DNA of 64,000 bases from Ptychodera flava (lineage: Eukaryota; Hemichordata; Enteropneusta; Ptychoderidae): positions 46,424,902 through 46,488,901 of the forward strand of contig NC_091930.1 in assembly GCF_041260155.1 (NCBI RefSeq). Reading direction: 5' to 3'. This document shows positions 14,801-24,512 of this stretch, piece after piece. Under the pieces are notes generated by a model. That model saw only the letters and a program-made list of their open reading frames with translations, made no database searches and was not told the DNA's origin. How positions within the stretch are numbered: position 1 is the stretch's first letter; each line of letters opens with the position of its first letter. A program made the position numbers and the translations under genes.

Positions 14801-17800
14801 TGTAACTTTTGACCATTTTTACCTCGGAAAAATTCCATGTTGGAGGCTCATATTTGTTGCAAAATGTTGTTTTACAAAGAAACAAACATGATTAGTGATG
14901 TTATAGCCACATAAACTGCTAATTTTTGTTCAAACGTGCTGCCCTACCGAGCTCGTTTGTTGACGTCTGGCATGCTCAGCGTGCTGGGGAGAACGCAGAT
15001 ATGGTGACGCCGCGATCACGCGAGATGTACAATTTCACGTTTATTGCGGGATCAAAACAACATCGCGTCGTGGATTGCCAGACATCTGGCTACGCAACGT
15101 GCTCGGACAATGGACTACGACGTAAGTACCAGGCATAAGTAATGAATATTTATTTTGAAATTGCTGTAAATGGCTCGCGCAGGTGCAGAAGAATGCCTAC
15201 GTTGCAATCCGCGTGTCAACAGAGTTTGTATTTCTGTCCGGACAAGAATTGAAATTTTCGTTGTAAAATCACATGTTATTTAGTTGTAGGGCACGTAATG
15301 TTTCCGAATAATATGCGATTCTCTGTTATTTGACAGCCTATTCAACATGAGCCAGTGATCATTTCAATCAAAACTAACGGAAAAATCGCCAAGAAGATAC
15401 AGCTAATGGAACTTTAAGGTAACAATTACTTGTCTGTATATATGTAGGTAAGATTACAGAAACTACACATGGGATTCCTTTGGACCTTGTCAGGTATGCT
15501 GCCACGGAAGTACCTAGCGGACAATACCATTATTTTTAGGGTGCCTGACGGGTGTGAAGGGCTAAATGTAGCCGATAGCACAGAGTAATATCATAGACAG
15601 AGTGGCAACACTTGCATGCCTTTTGTTCCATGGTCGTCTCTGTAGACTATTGGCTTTTCATATTAAAATGAGCTTAAAAGGTGTTAAACTTTTTGGAGGC
15701 TTGGTTTGTGTTGATAATTACACGAGATTATGCGAAACATACGACGAGATGGCATCGTACTGCCAGTCGCGTAGCAACATAGTTACTTTGTGAGCTCTCA
15801 GGCCAGAAACACTGCCTCACGCCAATCAAAACATAACACGCCAGCAGTTTCATAAACATGTCCTTTCTTGGCGCACGTGTAAAAGACGGTATGACTGACC
15901 GTAAACCATTGAGTAAAACCAGACAGTATCGATAAAAGACTTTCAAATTTTGTTCAAACACACTCATATATATTCATAAAAATATGAGAGGAATTTTTAA
16001 AAACGGTAAAACCCACTTTCCTGAAGCTCAAAACACTCCCCTTTTCGCCAGCACATCATTCCGATCAGCACCACACGACAACAACAACACAAGCTTTGTC
16101 GAACATACTTTCGCTGAACAATTGGTGAAAATCCGAAAATTACCGAAGGGTGCATGGTCGGCACTCTTCGGAAACGAGAGCCAAGAGCTTCGTGAGGCGA
16201 GGCAAACATGGATTGCTTACGTAACCGCTTCACGCCTTAAACAATAGCTGTTGCCACTCTGTCTGATATTACTCTGTGCCGATAGACAGCACGGTTGCCC
16301 AAGTTCAACTATGCACTAGTTCAATATGACTGTGGTTTTACGACTTATCCGGACAAAGTAAAGTCATATATTCTGTCTTCTCAAAGCTATTCACTAAGTT
16401 CTAAAAACATCCGTTTAAATAAATGCGTTGGCCTAAGTTGAACTACTTACTGTGGTGTGGTAAGCTCCATGATTCAACTAAAGGTCAAGTACATTAATAA
16501 GTGCTGCTGTAGAATAGCATTGTGAAGAAAGGTGCCAAAATGTATAGGCAAAAAGGGGTTTTGCTCGACTAAAAAGGTTGTTGTAGAATGTGTGAAGTAG
16601 GATGCCAAATCGCAAACGACATCACAGGACAGTAAAATTTGCATGGAGTGAATATGCTTTTCACATCTTCAGAAATAAATATGACAAATTTTTCATTGGG
16701 TGGTGACTGGTCTCTTGGCCTTCAGCGATAGTGGTATTCTTGCAGTCAATGGAAAGAAAAAAGCTGCCCTATAGAGATATGACTACTGCCGCGAGAAGCA
16801 CGACTACTTATCCCCCCCTTCCATTAGCATGCATATTCAGCCCCTCACAGCTGTCGGCCACCCCCAAAAATAATGGTACTTCTATGGCAGCATACTTGAC
16901 AAGGTCCTTCCTTTTAGCCTGATGCAGAATCGTATAACACTCACCTTTATTAACCCGTTCCATGTCACTCTGCGCCTTATCAAACTCGTCCTTGCTTGCT
17001 TCAAACTTTTCTTTCACAGGTGTAGCCTGCTTTGTGATGTCTTCCCTCTGCATCATTAGTTTTTGACCAGCTTCATGCAGTACTGCTTTGCTTTGGGCAA
17101 AATGTCTACCGGCACAAAGTTTCAGCTGGACGAACTCGGTGACTTTGTCATCATCCTCTTTGTGGAAAGAGCTGGTTTCAGCGTTCAGAGTCATTCTGAG
17201 TTCATCCCGTGTTGTTTGAAACTGCCTGAACTTTGCTCCATTGACGTGGACATCAGCTGTGACCTTCAATTGCTTTGTAACAAACGATGATCTGTGGCCC
17301 TGTAACTCCTCCACACTGAAGTCATCTCTACTAAGTAATTCAGAGATGGTTTGGTTGTCCCGTATCTGCATCTGTGACAGGAGTAGATTTAGACTGTCCA
17401 CTGTATGGTGCCGGGTAATATCCTCACGCGGTGCAGCCTTAGTTCAGTTATTGCAGCAACACTACGTCGACGAGATGGAGTTGGCACTGAACCTGATAAG
17501 ACGAATGCAATCACAGTTTGTGAAATCCTTGACAGTATAATCCAGGCTGCCATTAATATTGTAAAGATATTACCCACCGTTTTATCTTTCAAACTCTTAT
17601 TTCTGATAATTCCCAATGCGGAATACAGGGAGTCTTTACATCAATGATTGGTTTTGTCTTGTGATTTTTCACAGCGGACTTAATTTAGAGAGGTAGCTAT
17701 AGTCATGAGTTTATTCATAATATATTCATCAAGGTAAGAAGAGCACTAGTATGTGATCATTGCAGTTGAACACTTTCTCTCAAGAGACTTTTGTGAACAC

Positions 17801-20800
17801 ATGCCGGGGAATACTTTAACAGAGTTTTCATTTTATAAGCATTCACAAAAAAGGCAGAACGTTTTCATCTGTAAGGCTTACACAAAGTCTTTAGACTTTA
17901 AAATGTGTTTTATTTTTCCCATTTTATGCCGACGAGTTAAATGCTCTCCCGTCGATGTTTTTTGTTTAAAAAATGTCATCTTACACTTGTTACTTGTACC
18001 ACGGCTAGTCAAATTTTTGTGTTGTTGCATGTTTGATAAGTGAAAGCAATCTGCATTTGAATGCAACGGATAATTATAATTGTGTTTCCAAAGAACAACA
18101 AATGTATCTCACCATTTGCCATTTCTATTTACTACCAACTATTGACAATATGGGAATTTAGCCAGACGAAATTCCTGCAAGTGTTATCGTTTACACTAGA
18201 CTGCCTTCATTTGCCTTCATTGTCAATTTAAATAGAGTACTTTATAAGTGTACCATTACCTGTCAAGAGTGGTATTTCCCTCTTACAGAGTAAATACTCC
18301 TGTACTGGAATGTAGATATCAAGGGTTAGGTAGTGAGCTTGAATCTTGCTGAGTAGTGTTGGTGTGATGATTGTAGAATGGATGGTTTTGTCCAGTCGTC
18401 CACTGACATACTCACTCCACAGGGCTTCCAGTGCTTCTAATGATCCGCATTTCATCACATAACGGAGACTCCCCTTGTCAACTTTCGTCACTTCCAAATC
18501 GTCGTGTACATCACTAAGAACTCTGCCCGTCCCCTCGGTTGTCGGTCTATTTCCTTCTCTTTGATAAAATCCATTTTCTACGTTTAACATAGATGCACCA
18601 TTCACTGCATGTCCTTGCGAAGTTCCAACTTGTACTCCAATGGTACCTGAATAAAGAACATACAAGTCAGCATTACTAGGCAATTGTTGAGTTTTAAATC
18701 CTACTGTTGACAATTGATTTTAAGCCCGGACTATAATTTGTTTATTGAAAAATAAATTTGTGTTTTGTATGATATGAATTTTCTTTCCGGGACACACTCT
18801 TTATGTTACAACATATTTTGGGACAGAAGAAGAAAAACGTACTTGTTTCTTTAAAAATTGAAAATATTATTAAAAGTTACAGCCATTGTTAATTTTAACT
18901 ACTGAAGGCCTGGAAATAACTGTTTGATTTATTTTGGCAATCAAAAAGTCTCATTTTTCATGGCTGGAAGGTAGTTGATATAAATAAGTTTTCGGAGGTT
19001 AAAATTAGTGAACAAATGCGATACTTACAAATTTCTCGATCGGAACTTGGTGCAGATTGAGAGATAGAAAGGCTGCCTGCTGAAGTTGATGGTTGACTGT
19101 TGCCATGTTCTGATTCGTTTGATTCTAGGGATGAAAGAAGTCAACGAATCTTTGAGTTTCATACAGAAAACATGACATGTACCGCTACATCCTTCCGTAA
19201 CTACTTTTTCACGTAAAATTACGCGATACACAACATCTTAGTACCATGCAGGACATTTAGCACAAGCCGGTATGATTGTAATTCAGGAGACAAATTACCC
19301 AAATTCAGTGTATATCCGCCAGCAGCGAGTGTTATTGTTACCATATGATATCAACAAAGTGTGTATCTGCGATATTTAAAGGTTTGTTTCACCGTAGAGT
19401 GAGCATCCAAACAGGAAATTCAAAGCGCAATGATGTAAAGCTCGCAAACTCGGTTATGGCATTAGACTCAGAAAAGGATCAGAAGGAAAAAAGTAACTAT
19501 AACGCAGATATGGCGGAGCAAACTTATCTACAAAACAGGTCTATGACCAAATTTTAAAATTTTTTTTTTCTGCTTTTTGTCATCTTCATGTATGTTGAAT
19601 CATTTTGTTTAAGGTAGTTAGCGCCTCGAAATTGAAAGACTTAAACTTTTGCTCAAACTTTCCCCAATGCAAACTTTCAACCATTCTATTTCGGAATCAA
19701 GAATAAGAATCGAGGATTTATTTTTACTAGAAATACAAGTTGCCCTATATTTCACCATATTTGAAATTCACAACGGCCGCCTATGTGTTATCTTTATCGG
19801 GAAATCAAAATTCCTGAATATCACAGAATTAGAGCCGATCCATTTTTATTTACCTCGTAAGCTTCAAAATAAATCCCCACAAGTGGTGGGCCAAAAGAAT
19901 GTTATGGAAGTTTGAGAATCCAACTACCTGTGCCTGAGGCCCGTTCTACCATAAATTTCCTTCGTTTCGGCACGGACCTTCTATGCTTGTTGAGGATGGA
20001 AGTTCATCATCAGTATCTTCCTATTATTATATCATAATAATTAGTACATTAATATTTTACCACAACCTGCGTGCGAAGATATAACAAAGCGTACCTGTAC
20101 TTAGAGGGTTGGGGATGTGCCATTCAGATGTCGCTCGTTGAAGATGTTCATGTATCTCCTTTTCGAAAACAGAGTTTACATCTTTCATTTGTTCAATCAC
20201 TGTCGTCTTCAGCATCTCTCTCATCTTGGATGCTTGATTCAAATACATTGGATAATCTTGAACGATTCGTATCATCTGATCCTTTAGCGCATCCGGACTA
20301 CCCCGCATTTCAACAACCACATGTGGCCGGTAATCAACAAAATATTTACTGATGAAGATGTCTCCTTCAGATGCAGAAGGGACCAACATTGGTTTTCCTA
20401 TGGCTATCATTGTAACGATAAATGTCAGTGAATCGTTCGACCGTGGGGGAACAACAACTAGATGTGAATGACGCACGTCCTTGATGAACGAGTCATTTTG
20501 GAATCCTTTTGGGATTACGGTGAGTTTTGAGTGTGGTTTTAAACGTGCGCCAATTTCTTTGTCGTCATGTTTATTCATACAGATGATTTCCCATTTCGGT
20601 GGGTCACCCAGTTTTTTGAACTGATCATAACTTTCGGCCATAATATTGAAGGCTCTCGGAAGAACAGAAGAATGATTCAACTCTGATACCGCGAAATGTT
20701 CAAAGGGGGTCATAATACGAAAATGGCTACTATCGGGAAGTTTTCTCGGCAATGGGATATCAAAATAACATTCTCCTGGTAGTGGCAAAAGCTGCAGATG

Positions 20801-23475
20801 TTTGACTGGCGGGTCTTCATCATATCTATAATCAAAATGATCGAAGACTTTTGGTCCCAAGGACAGAACAGCAAATGCACGGTAACTTTGTTCATCGAGC
20901 AATTTACATTTATGTTCAAACACTTCTTTGCCATAGGGAAACATCTCATGACATAACTCCTCTGGATTCCATACATTGACATGGATATACTCAGAGTCTG
21001 GAACTACATTGTCTTTAATGTCAAGTGCTACAGCGGAGGATGTTATTCCAAAGCCGAAGACAAACATCAATCCTTTGATTTTCTTTAAGTGAGGAAAGAA
21101 TGTGTCATAAGCCTGTAACCAAATGTAACTAGGTTTTTCCTTTTCAAAGAGAGGTTTCCTTGCAGGTGACACCAAAGTGACTCCTAATCGCTCAGCCTCA
21201 CGCACTGCGTTGGCGTCTTCTTCCAAAATTGTACAGTGAATGTTAAGTCCACAAGATTTCAACTGATCTATTAGTTGGTATAACGATGCTGCAATACCAC
21301 CGTGGATGGATGACCCCCATCTCTCGCACAAAATCAATGCCGCGGGGCAGTTCACACTAACATCCGACCTCTGAAAATGGAAATATATAGTTAAGTCAAA
21401 GAAAGTGTCATGGTCGGCTAATATACGTTCTCTGGCAAATATTCAATTACGCACAAACGTGCACAGAGATATGTAAACAGACTATAAACCATATTGCCGA
21501 AGCTTGATTGCTCGATATGGTCACTTATTAATAAAGATGTTCACGTAATTACCCGCGAACCCCTTTTGACTGTTGTCCAATACTATTTTCCATGAAAGAA
21601 GTTCCCTATTGTATTCAATATCAACTTTGATTACAGAGTTACACATTCCACACACACACACACACACACACACAACACACACATATATATATATATATGT
21701 ATAGTTAATTGCACGAGTAGGTGTGCTGTTACAGTTGTAATCACCACACTTATGGTCAGGAACTTGTAAACATCACGAGGCCGAAGGCCGAGTGATGTTT
21801 ACAAGTTCCTGACCATAAGTGTGGTGATTACAACTGTAACAGCTCACCTACGAGGTGCGATTAACGACTTATACCACGAAAAACAGGCCAATCTTCTCTA
21901 AAATTTGAAAATTACTGTCAATAAATCGTCTACTTTTGATTTGAATACCCACAATGGAATGGAGTGATCCATTGTACGTCGAAAGGTTCACAGAGGTCAT
22001 TATGCACCTGGCATGCGAGTTTTGGAGAATGACCTATCCCAGACAAGTAGGACAAGGGCTCTGGTCAACTGCAAATCTGCATTTGAATAAGGGCTACAGA
22101 GTGGTATAATGCACCTGTGTAGAAGGAAACTATTAGTCTGATTGGTTAAATAAAATGGCTTGCCTTACTCTATCTTGTTGGCTATTGGCTAGTGAGAAGG
22201 AATTCAATCTGTAGATGCATGTGATTGCCTCGTGGATGCATCAGGCTTTGAATACCATTTTCGTGTTTTCGACTGGTCAAGATGGATCTTGACTTGTCTG
22301 ATCTGATGACCCAAGAGACTTCCTAGAGTTCCATGGACGGCCATGTAAAAACAACCAAAGTGGATTTTACACGGGCAAACTGCCCTATTAGAGCAGCCGC
22401 TACTATGGAGCGCATAAAATCCACGATGTGTACTTCAACTTATAAAAAAGTACTTGGCGATGATAACACCGGACGGGATTGTACTATCGATGACCCTTGC
22501 CAAGGGATAATCAAGTTCTCCTGCCAGAAAATATACGTCTTTACACAACGCGAATGTGCAAGATGACTTGGCTAGACTGCCAGCACACTGGATATTCTGG
22601 CAAGGTAATTAATTCTTTTACTAAAATATTTATACACAAAACGAATTCTGTAAAGTTATAAAATTAAATTCATTGACCAAAACAATTTGTTGTGTGTGCG
22701 GCAGTATCACAAAATTTCTTTCGACTATTCCACAAACGTTACAAAAAGGCTGTACTTATTTCCATGCTATTTGTGACATATGTTTTGTGTTTGATAATTG
22801 TAGGTGAATGCGGCAACATCTCTGTACCATCAGGGATTCGATGAGCAGCTTATCAAAGAACAAACAGGTCACAGATCAGATGACGGTTTACGCGCCTCAA
22901 ATGCATGTCTACTGTACAACAAAAGCATGTGTCGAATATATTACTACCACCTCCATCTAGTGTTAAATCAGAGGAATCTGTAAGTAAACCAGTTTCTCAA
23001 GTTACGACAAAACAATGTAACAAAACAGACAAGATTGGTCCAACCCAAGAAGACACCGAATCTAAAGATGGACAGTCTTCATCAACAAATCATGTTGTTT
23101 ACATTGAGCATGGTCCAAAGAAAGTTAAAATTGAATTATAAAATGTGATGCTATAACATATCAGTTGAACAAATTGTCTTCATTTTGTTATTGAATGTGT
23201 GTGAATGCTTTAGACATCTCGGCTTGACCTATTGTTCTCTTGCAAATTAGTAATCAGTCATACTTTTTTTCATATTTAAATAAGTAATCACTACACTTTT
23301 ATTGATATGATAATGATTTTCTTTCATTAAAGTGTGGTGATTACTTATTTACATATGAATAAAAGTATGACTGATTACTTATTTTGCATAAGAACAATAG
23401 GTGTCAGTCGTGTTTTCAGGGATAAATGGATGGCAAGAACAATAGGTCACATGACCTGGAGTGGTATAAATATAT

Positions 23476-23545
<70 letters not shown>

Positions 23546-23623
23546 ATATATTTATATATATATATAAAATATTATATATGTAGATATGAAAATATGGAAC
23601 TTTGTAATTAAAATTAAAACATC

Positions 23624-23665
<42 letters not shown>

Positions 23666-23713
23666 TTACACATATATCAAGTTACACATTCCATATATAT
23701 ATATATATTATCG

Positions 23714-23804
<91 letters not shown>

Positions 23805-24228
23805 ACCAAATCAAATGTTAACATACCGACACAATCGTTAAATGTTTTATGTACCACAAAGAACAAAAATCACAAATGTCAAAGTTTTCTTTTTAATGTA
23901 GTGCTGGATGGTTTTCATGAACTTCTTTGATTGATTACTGAGGACAAAGTCAATTATTTTCTAAGCAAGAAGATACACAAGCTAACTTTATCCTCAGACC
24001 TCCGATCATAATAACTAGACTTCTGATGTACCGTTTTATTCTTTTCTGTTTTACTGCATTAAAATTATCGATATCACGTACCGGAATTTTCTTCTCTTTT
24101 ACTTCAAAGTCCTTATTCTTTTTATCATCATCATCATCGTCGTCATCAGTATCACCATCTCCTTTATCATGTTTTCTCTTCAAACCATCTCTACCTTCTC
24201 TACTTCTACTAGCGACGATTCCTGCCAT
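7189..24228 (-). CDS. GT4-like / TRADD-N / membrane segment / NHL propeller protein (7-exon gene model)
   Basis: Exons 24228-24082, 21370-20095, 19124-19029, 18646-18260, 17633-17493, 17400-16945 and 7985-7189 join in frame with GT-AG introns. They total 3300 nt, that is 1099 residues plus stop. Domains in order are: N-terminal acidic and Lys-rich tail (1-49); GT-B glycosyltransferase-4-like domain (about 50-460); Ser/Gln/Pro linker (475-506); TRADD-N-like adaptor (about 552-631); hydrophobic segment (about 654-682); charged helical region (683-834); six-bladed NHL propeller (835-1099). Known biology: TRADD-N and GT4 domains have been described together in metazoan and bacterial counter-invader and apoptosis systems, and NHL propellers are typical sensor or ligand-binding modules. 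Inference: an intracellular, membrane-linked immune sensor or adaptor. The first intron is phase 0 and the other five are phase 1. Two acceptor/donor sites around exon 5 are weak, and an unseen exon in the 9-kb last intron is possible. Confidence 0.8.
7986..9500. other. Start of 9-kb last intron, no exon seen, thrice-repeated motif
   Basis: AT-rich non-coding DNA. A motif close to GCGTCACGGACACTACACAT occurs near 8221, 8597 and 8965, spaced about 370 bp, with poorly conserved sequence between. A TTTA-rich run lies at about 9150-9195. No open frame with domain similarity was seen on either strand. Confidence 0.5.
9510..10600 (-). mobile_element. Decayed Penelope-like reverse transcriptase fragment with an inverted partial copy
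   Basis: On the minus strand from 10321 to 9637 several overlapping frames read like the end of a Penelope-type reverse transcriptase: [38 protein letters not shown], then a YLHRKS and a [10 protein letters not shown] block. At least one frameshift separates the frames near 10016-9923, so it is not functional. About 10400-10600 on the plus strand repeats, inverted, the sequence of about 9750-9540, for example GACTTGAAAGAAAGTCTTGC on opposite strands. Such inverted partial copies are typical of Penelope insertions. It lies inside an intron of the TRADD-N/NHL gene and is a different family from the copies at 27-32 kb. Confidence 0.6.
10620..11305 (+). mobile_element. Helentron/DINE-like non-autonomous element (tandem AT-rich units, GAC microsatellite, 3' stem-loop)
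   Basis: Four degenerate units share 'caaatttcaaagcaatcagac', 'aaaaattgccccaaaaatac' and 'gcaaatttcaccacaatttg' type blocks. They are followed by a GACGACGG microsatellite (about 11204-11252) and a stem-loop, AGCTCCGC (11273-11280) pairing GCGGAGCT (11291-11298), then CTAAAAAC. The layout matches the structure known for Helentron-associated elements such as Drosophila DINE-1. The 5' limit is approximate. Confidence 0.5.
11664..14453. mobile_element. TTAA-flanked DNA transposon (non-autonomous)
   Basis: AGGGCCTATGACA at 11668-11680 and its exact reverse complement at 14437-14449 form 13-bp terminal inverted repeats. Each is immediately flanked outside by TTAA (11664-11667 and 14450-14453). 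TTAA target duplications are characteristic of piggyBac and Kolobok superfamilies. I see no transposase frame inside. Most of the left half is a second element (11795-13200) nested within it. It lies in the 9-kb intron of the TRADD-N/NHL gene. Confidence 0.65.
11795..13200 (-). mobile_element. Helentron/DINE-like element carrying a 147-bp tandem array
   Basis: Read on the minus strand: about seven tandem units, then GAGATATCGGACC, a (GACA)n microsatellite (plus-strand TCTG run at about 11841-11906), and a perfect stem-loop, GCTCACGTG pairing CACGTGAGC (11801-11824), ending in an A run. The 'catatt' of successive plus-strand units begins at 12181, 12328, 12475, 12623, 12770, 12917 and 13066, giving a period of 147 +/- 2 bp. 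It is nested in the TTAA-flanked element and has no coding capacity. Confidence 0.55.
14454..15571. other. Intronic DNA without recognised gene
   Basis: No exon-like frame or domain was seen. TTAAAGGGCC at about 14788 resembles the left end of the TTAA-flanked element, but I found no matching right end. Confidence 0.4.
15572..16285. mobile_element. 700-bp inverted-repeat DNA element with 7-bp target duplication
   Basis: The element spans 15579-16278. Its left terminus CACAGAGTAATATCA and its right terminus TGATATTACTCTGTG are exact complements. The inverted repeat continues inward for about 30 bp (GACAGAGTGGCAACA) apart from a 2-bp insertion on the left. CCGATAG flanks both sides (15572-15578 and 16279-16285). 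The short interior frames are unrecognised. A 7-bp duplication is uncommon; P- and Dada-type transposases are among those that can leave this length. Confidence 0.7.
16945..17400 (-). CDS. Exon 6: charged alpha-helical region
   Basis: The exon has acceptor caccatacag|TGG and donor AATAAAG|gtgagt, phase 1 on both sides. It encodes residues 683-834, rich in Lys, Glu, Asp and Gln with heptad-like hydrophobics (for example [11 protein letters not shown] and the DITKQ to DMERV stretch near 801-832). That fits a coiled coil or helical stalk between membrane segment and propeller. Intron 5, between exons 5 and 6, is only 92 bp, whereas the next intron is about 9 kb. Confidence 0.72.
17493..17633 (-). 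CDS. Exon 5: hydrophobic membrane-type segment
   Basis: The exon encodes residues 636-682. A Lys-rich stretch (NKSLKDK) is followed by a hydrophobic span, roughly [16 protein letters not shown] then TVIAFVLS, consistent with one kinked or two short membrane helices. TRADD-N proteins in invertebrates often have such a segment next to the adaptor. The acceptor (gatgtaaag|AC) has a poor pyrimidine tract and the donor (TCAG|gttcag) is non-consensus. They were chosen because they keep phase 1 on both sides; the alternative ttatcag acceptor breaks the frame. Confidence 0.6.
18260..18646 (-). CDS. Exon 4: TRADD-N-like adaptor domain
   Basis: Acceptor ttctttattcag|GTACC and donor GACAG|gtaatg are both phase 1; the exon encodes residues 507-635. 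The first 45 residues are a low-complexity linker. The domain follows from about 552: a strand with DKGSLRY, the helix [18 protein letters not shown] (574-591), then TPTLLSKI and a strand ending in a conserved Cys-Lys-Arg-Glu turn. This pattern (strand, EALExLWxxYxSGxL helix, strand, xCKxE) matches metazoan TRADD-N domains, which mediate homotypic contacts linking sensors to effectors. The assignment rests on pattern recognition, not a profile search. Confidence 0.75.
19029..19124 (-). CDS. Exon 3: Ser-rich linker
   Basis: The exon lies between tttcatccctag|AATC and GAAATTT|gtaagt. It is 96 bp and symmetric in phase 1, so it could be skipped without shifting the frame. It encodes residues 475-506, rich in Ser, Gln, Glu and Pro, with no fold expected. 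It connects the glycosyltransferase-like domain to the TRADD-N exon. Confidence 0.75.
20095..21370 (-). CDS. Exon 2: glycosyltransferase-4-like (GT-B) domain
   Basis: The exon has acceptor ccattttcag|AGG and donor ACAG|gtacgc (phase 1), and encodes residues 50-474. The start shows the GT-B first strand and glycine loop ([19 protein letters not shown], about 57-75). The family signature [10 protein letters not shown] lies near 220. The C-terminal Rossmann half carries [11 protein letters not shown] and then [16 protein letters not shown]. In active GT4 enzymes the PxR is followed by E-x7-E. Here both positions are replaced, by Asn361 and Thr369, so catalysis is unlikely although the fold looks complete. 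Relatives in invertebrates are often annotated as inositol-phosphate glycosyltransferase-like. No signal peptide is visible, so the domain is probably cytosolic. Confidence 0.85.
21650..21699. repeat. (CA)n and (TA)n microsatellite
   Basis: A CA run from 21650 followed by a short TA run, just before the hairpin at 21703 in intron 1 of the TRADD-N/NHL gene. Confidence 0.9.
21703..21867. repeat. Near-perfect 165-bp hairpin (foldback MITE)
   Basis: Left and right arms of about 70 bp are reverse complements with very few mismatches. They include GTTACAGTTGTAATCACCAC and CACTTATGGTCAGGAACTTG on the left and their complements on the right. The loop is GAGGCCGAAGGCCGA. The outer ends read GTTAATTGCAC and GTGCGATTAAC. 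It is non-coding and lies in intron 1 of the TRADD-N/NHL gene. The loop core GCCGAAGGC recurs in the palindromes at 32.1 and 35.5 kb. Confidence 0.85.
22551..23141 (+). pseudogene. Crypton-type tyrosine recombinase C-terminus, frameshifted
   Basis: Two plus-strand pieces join in phase 0: 22551-22604 (donor GGCAAG|gtaatt, reading [17 protein letters not shown]) and 22804-23141 (acceptor attgtag|GTG, reading [16 protein letters not shown] then [13 protein letters not shown]). This is the C-terminal catalytic part of the Crypton/DUF3504-type tyrosine recombinases also found in ZMYM and KCTD1 relatives, with the HR box visible. One base is missing at 22897-22898, exactly where the family has the nucleophile Tyr. 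Past it the frame continues with a Ser/Lys-rich tail to a stop at 23141. It sits inside intron 1 of the TRADD-N/NHL gene on the opposite strand. It could be a dead Crypton, a decayed host gene or a sequencing error. Confidence 0.6.
23227..23402. mobile_element. 176-bp inverted-repeat MITE
   Basis: It begins ACCTATTGTTCT and ends AGAACAATAGGT. The inverted arms continue with AGTAATCAGTCATACTTTT and AAGTAATCACTACACTTT, each matched on the other side, around a short AT-rich centre. No coding capacity. Confidence 0.75.
23466..23801. repeat. (AT)n microsatellite cluster
   Basis: Three long AT runs with short interruptions. Apparent Tyr-Ile open frames here are artefacts of the repeat. Confidence 0.95.
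24082..24228 (-). CDS. Exon 1 of the GT4/TRADD-N/NHL gene: start codon and charged N-terminus
   Basis: ATG at 24228-24226 sits in a good context (A at -3, G at +4). The preceding in-frame codons include TAA two codons upstream, so this is the first in-frame start. The exon encodes 49 residues: a Ser/Arg-rich start, a [10 protein letters not shown] segment, a run of eight Asp (28-35), then a Lys/Glu-rich tail. The donor is CCG|GTACGT in phase 0, matching the phase-0 entry of the glycosyltransferase exon at 21370. The basic/acidic composition could act as a localisation signal, but no specific motif is certain. Confidence 0.72.
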
Positions 24229-24512
24229 TGTTTACACTCATATGTTTAGACATTCTGCATGATAAATACGTGTATGTGCCACCTTCTGTAAAGAAATCGT
24301 GTGAGTTAATAGATATGAGGGACGATTTTTGCTAGAGAGACTTTTCAATTAACCCTTGCAGAATAAACACAAAACGGCGATCATTGTACTATGTCGCTTC
24401 TAGCCAACTTGCAAAATTAATGTGACGACCTAAACATAAATATTCTGACAAACGATACAATCATTTGGGGAAGTGAAGTCTTTCGGGGAAAAAGTAATAA
24501 ACACATTTAGCA

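Noticed and set aside
17389..17492. Continuing the membrane exon through 17492-17389 without an intron
   Set aside because: The frame ends in TAA right after IQWTV and would cut off the helical and NHL exons; a 92-bp intron keeps all phases consistent.
23334..23768. Tyr-Ile-rich open frames
   Set aside because: Translation of AT microsatellites; the same holds at 26.7-27.0 and 37.5-37.9 kb.
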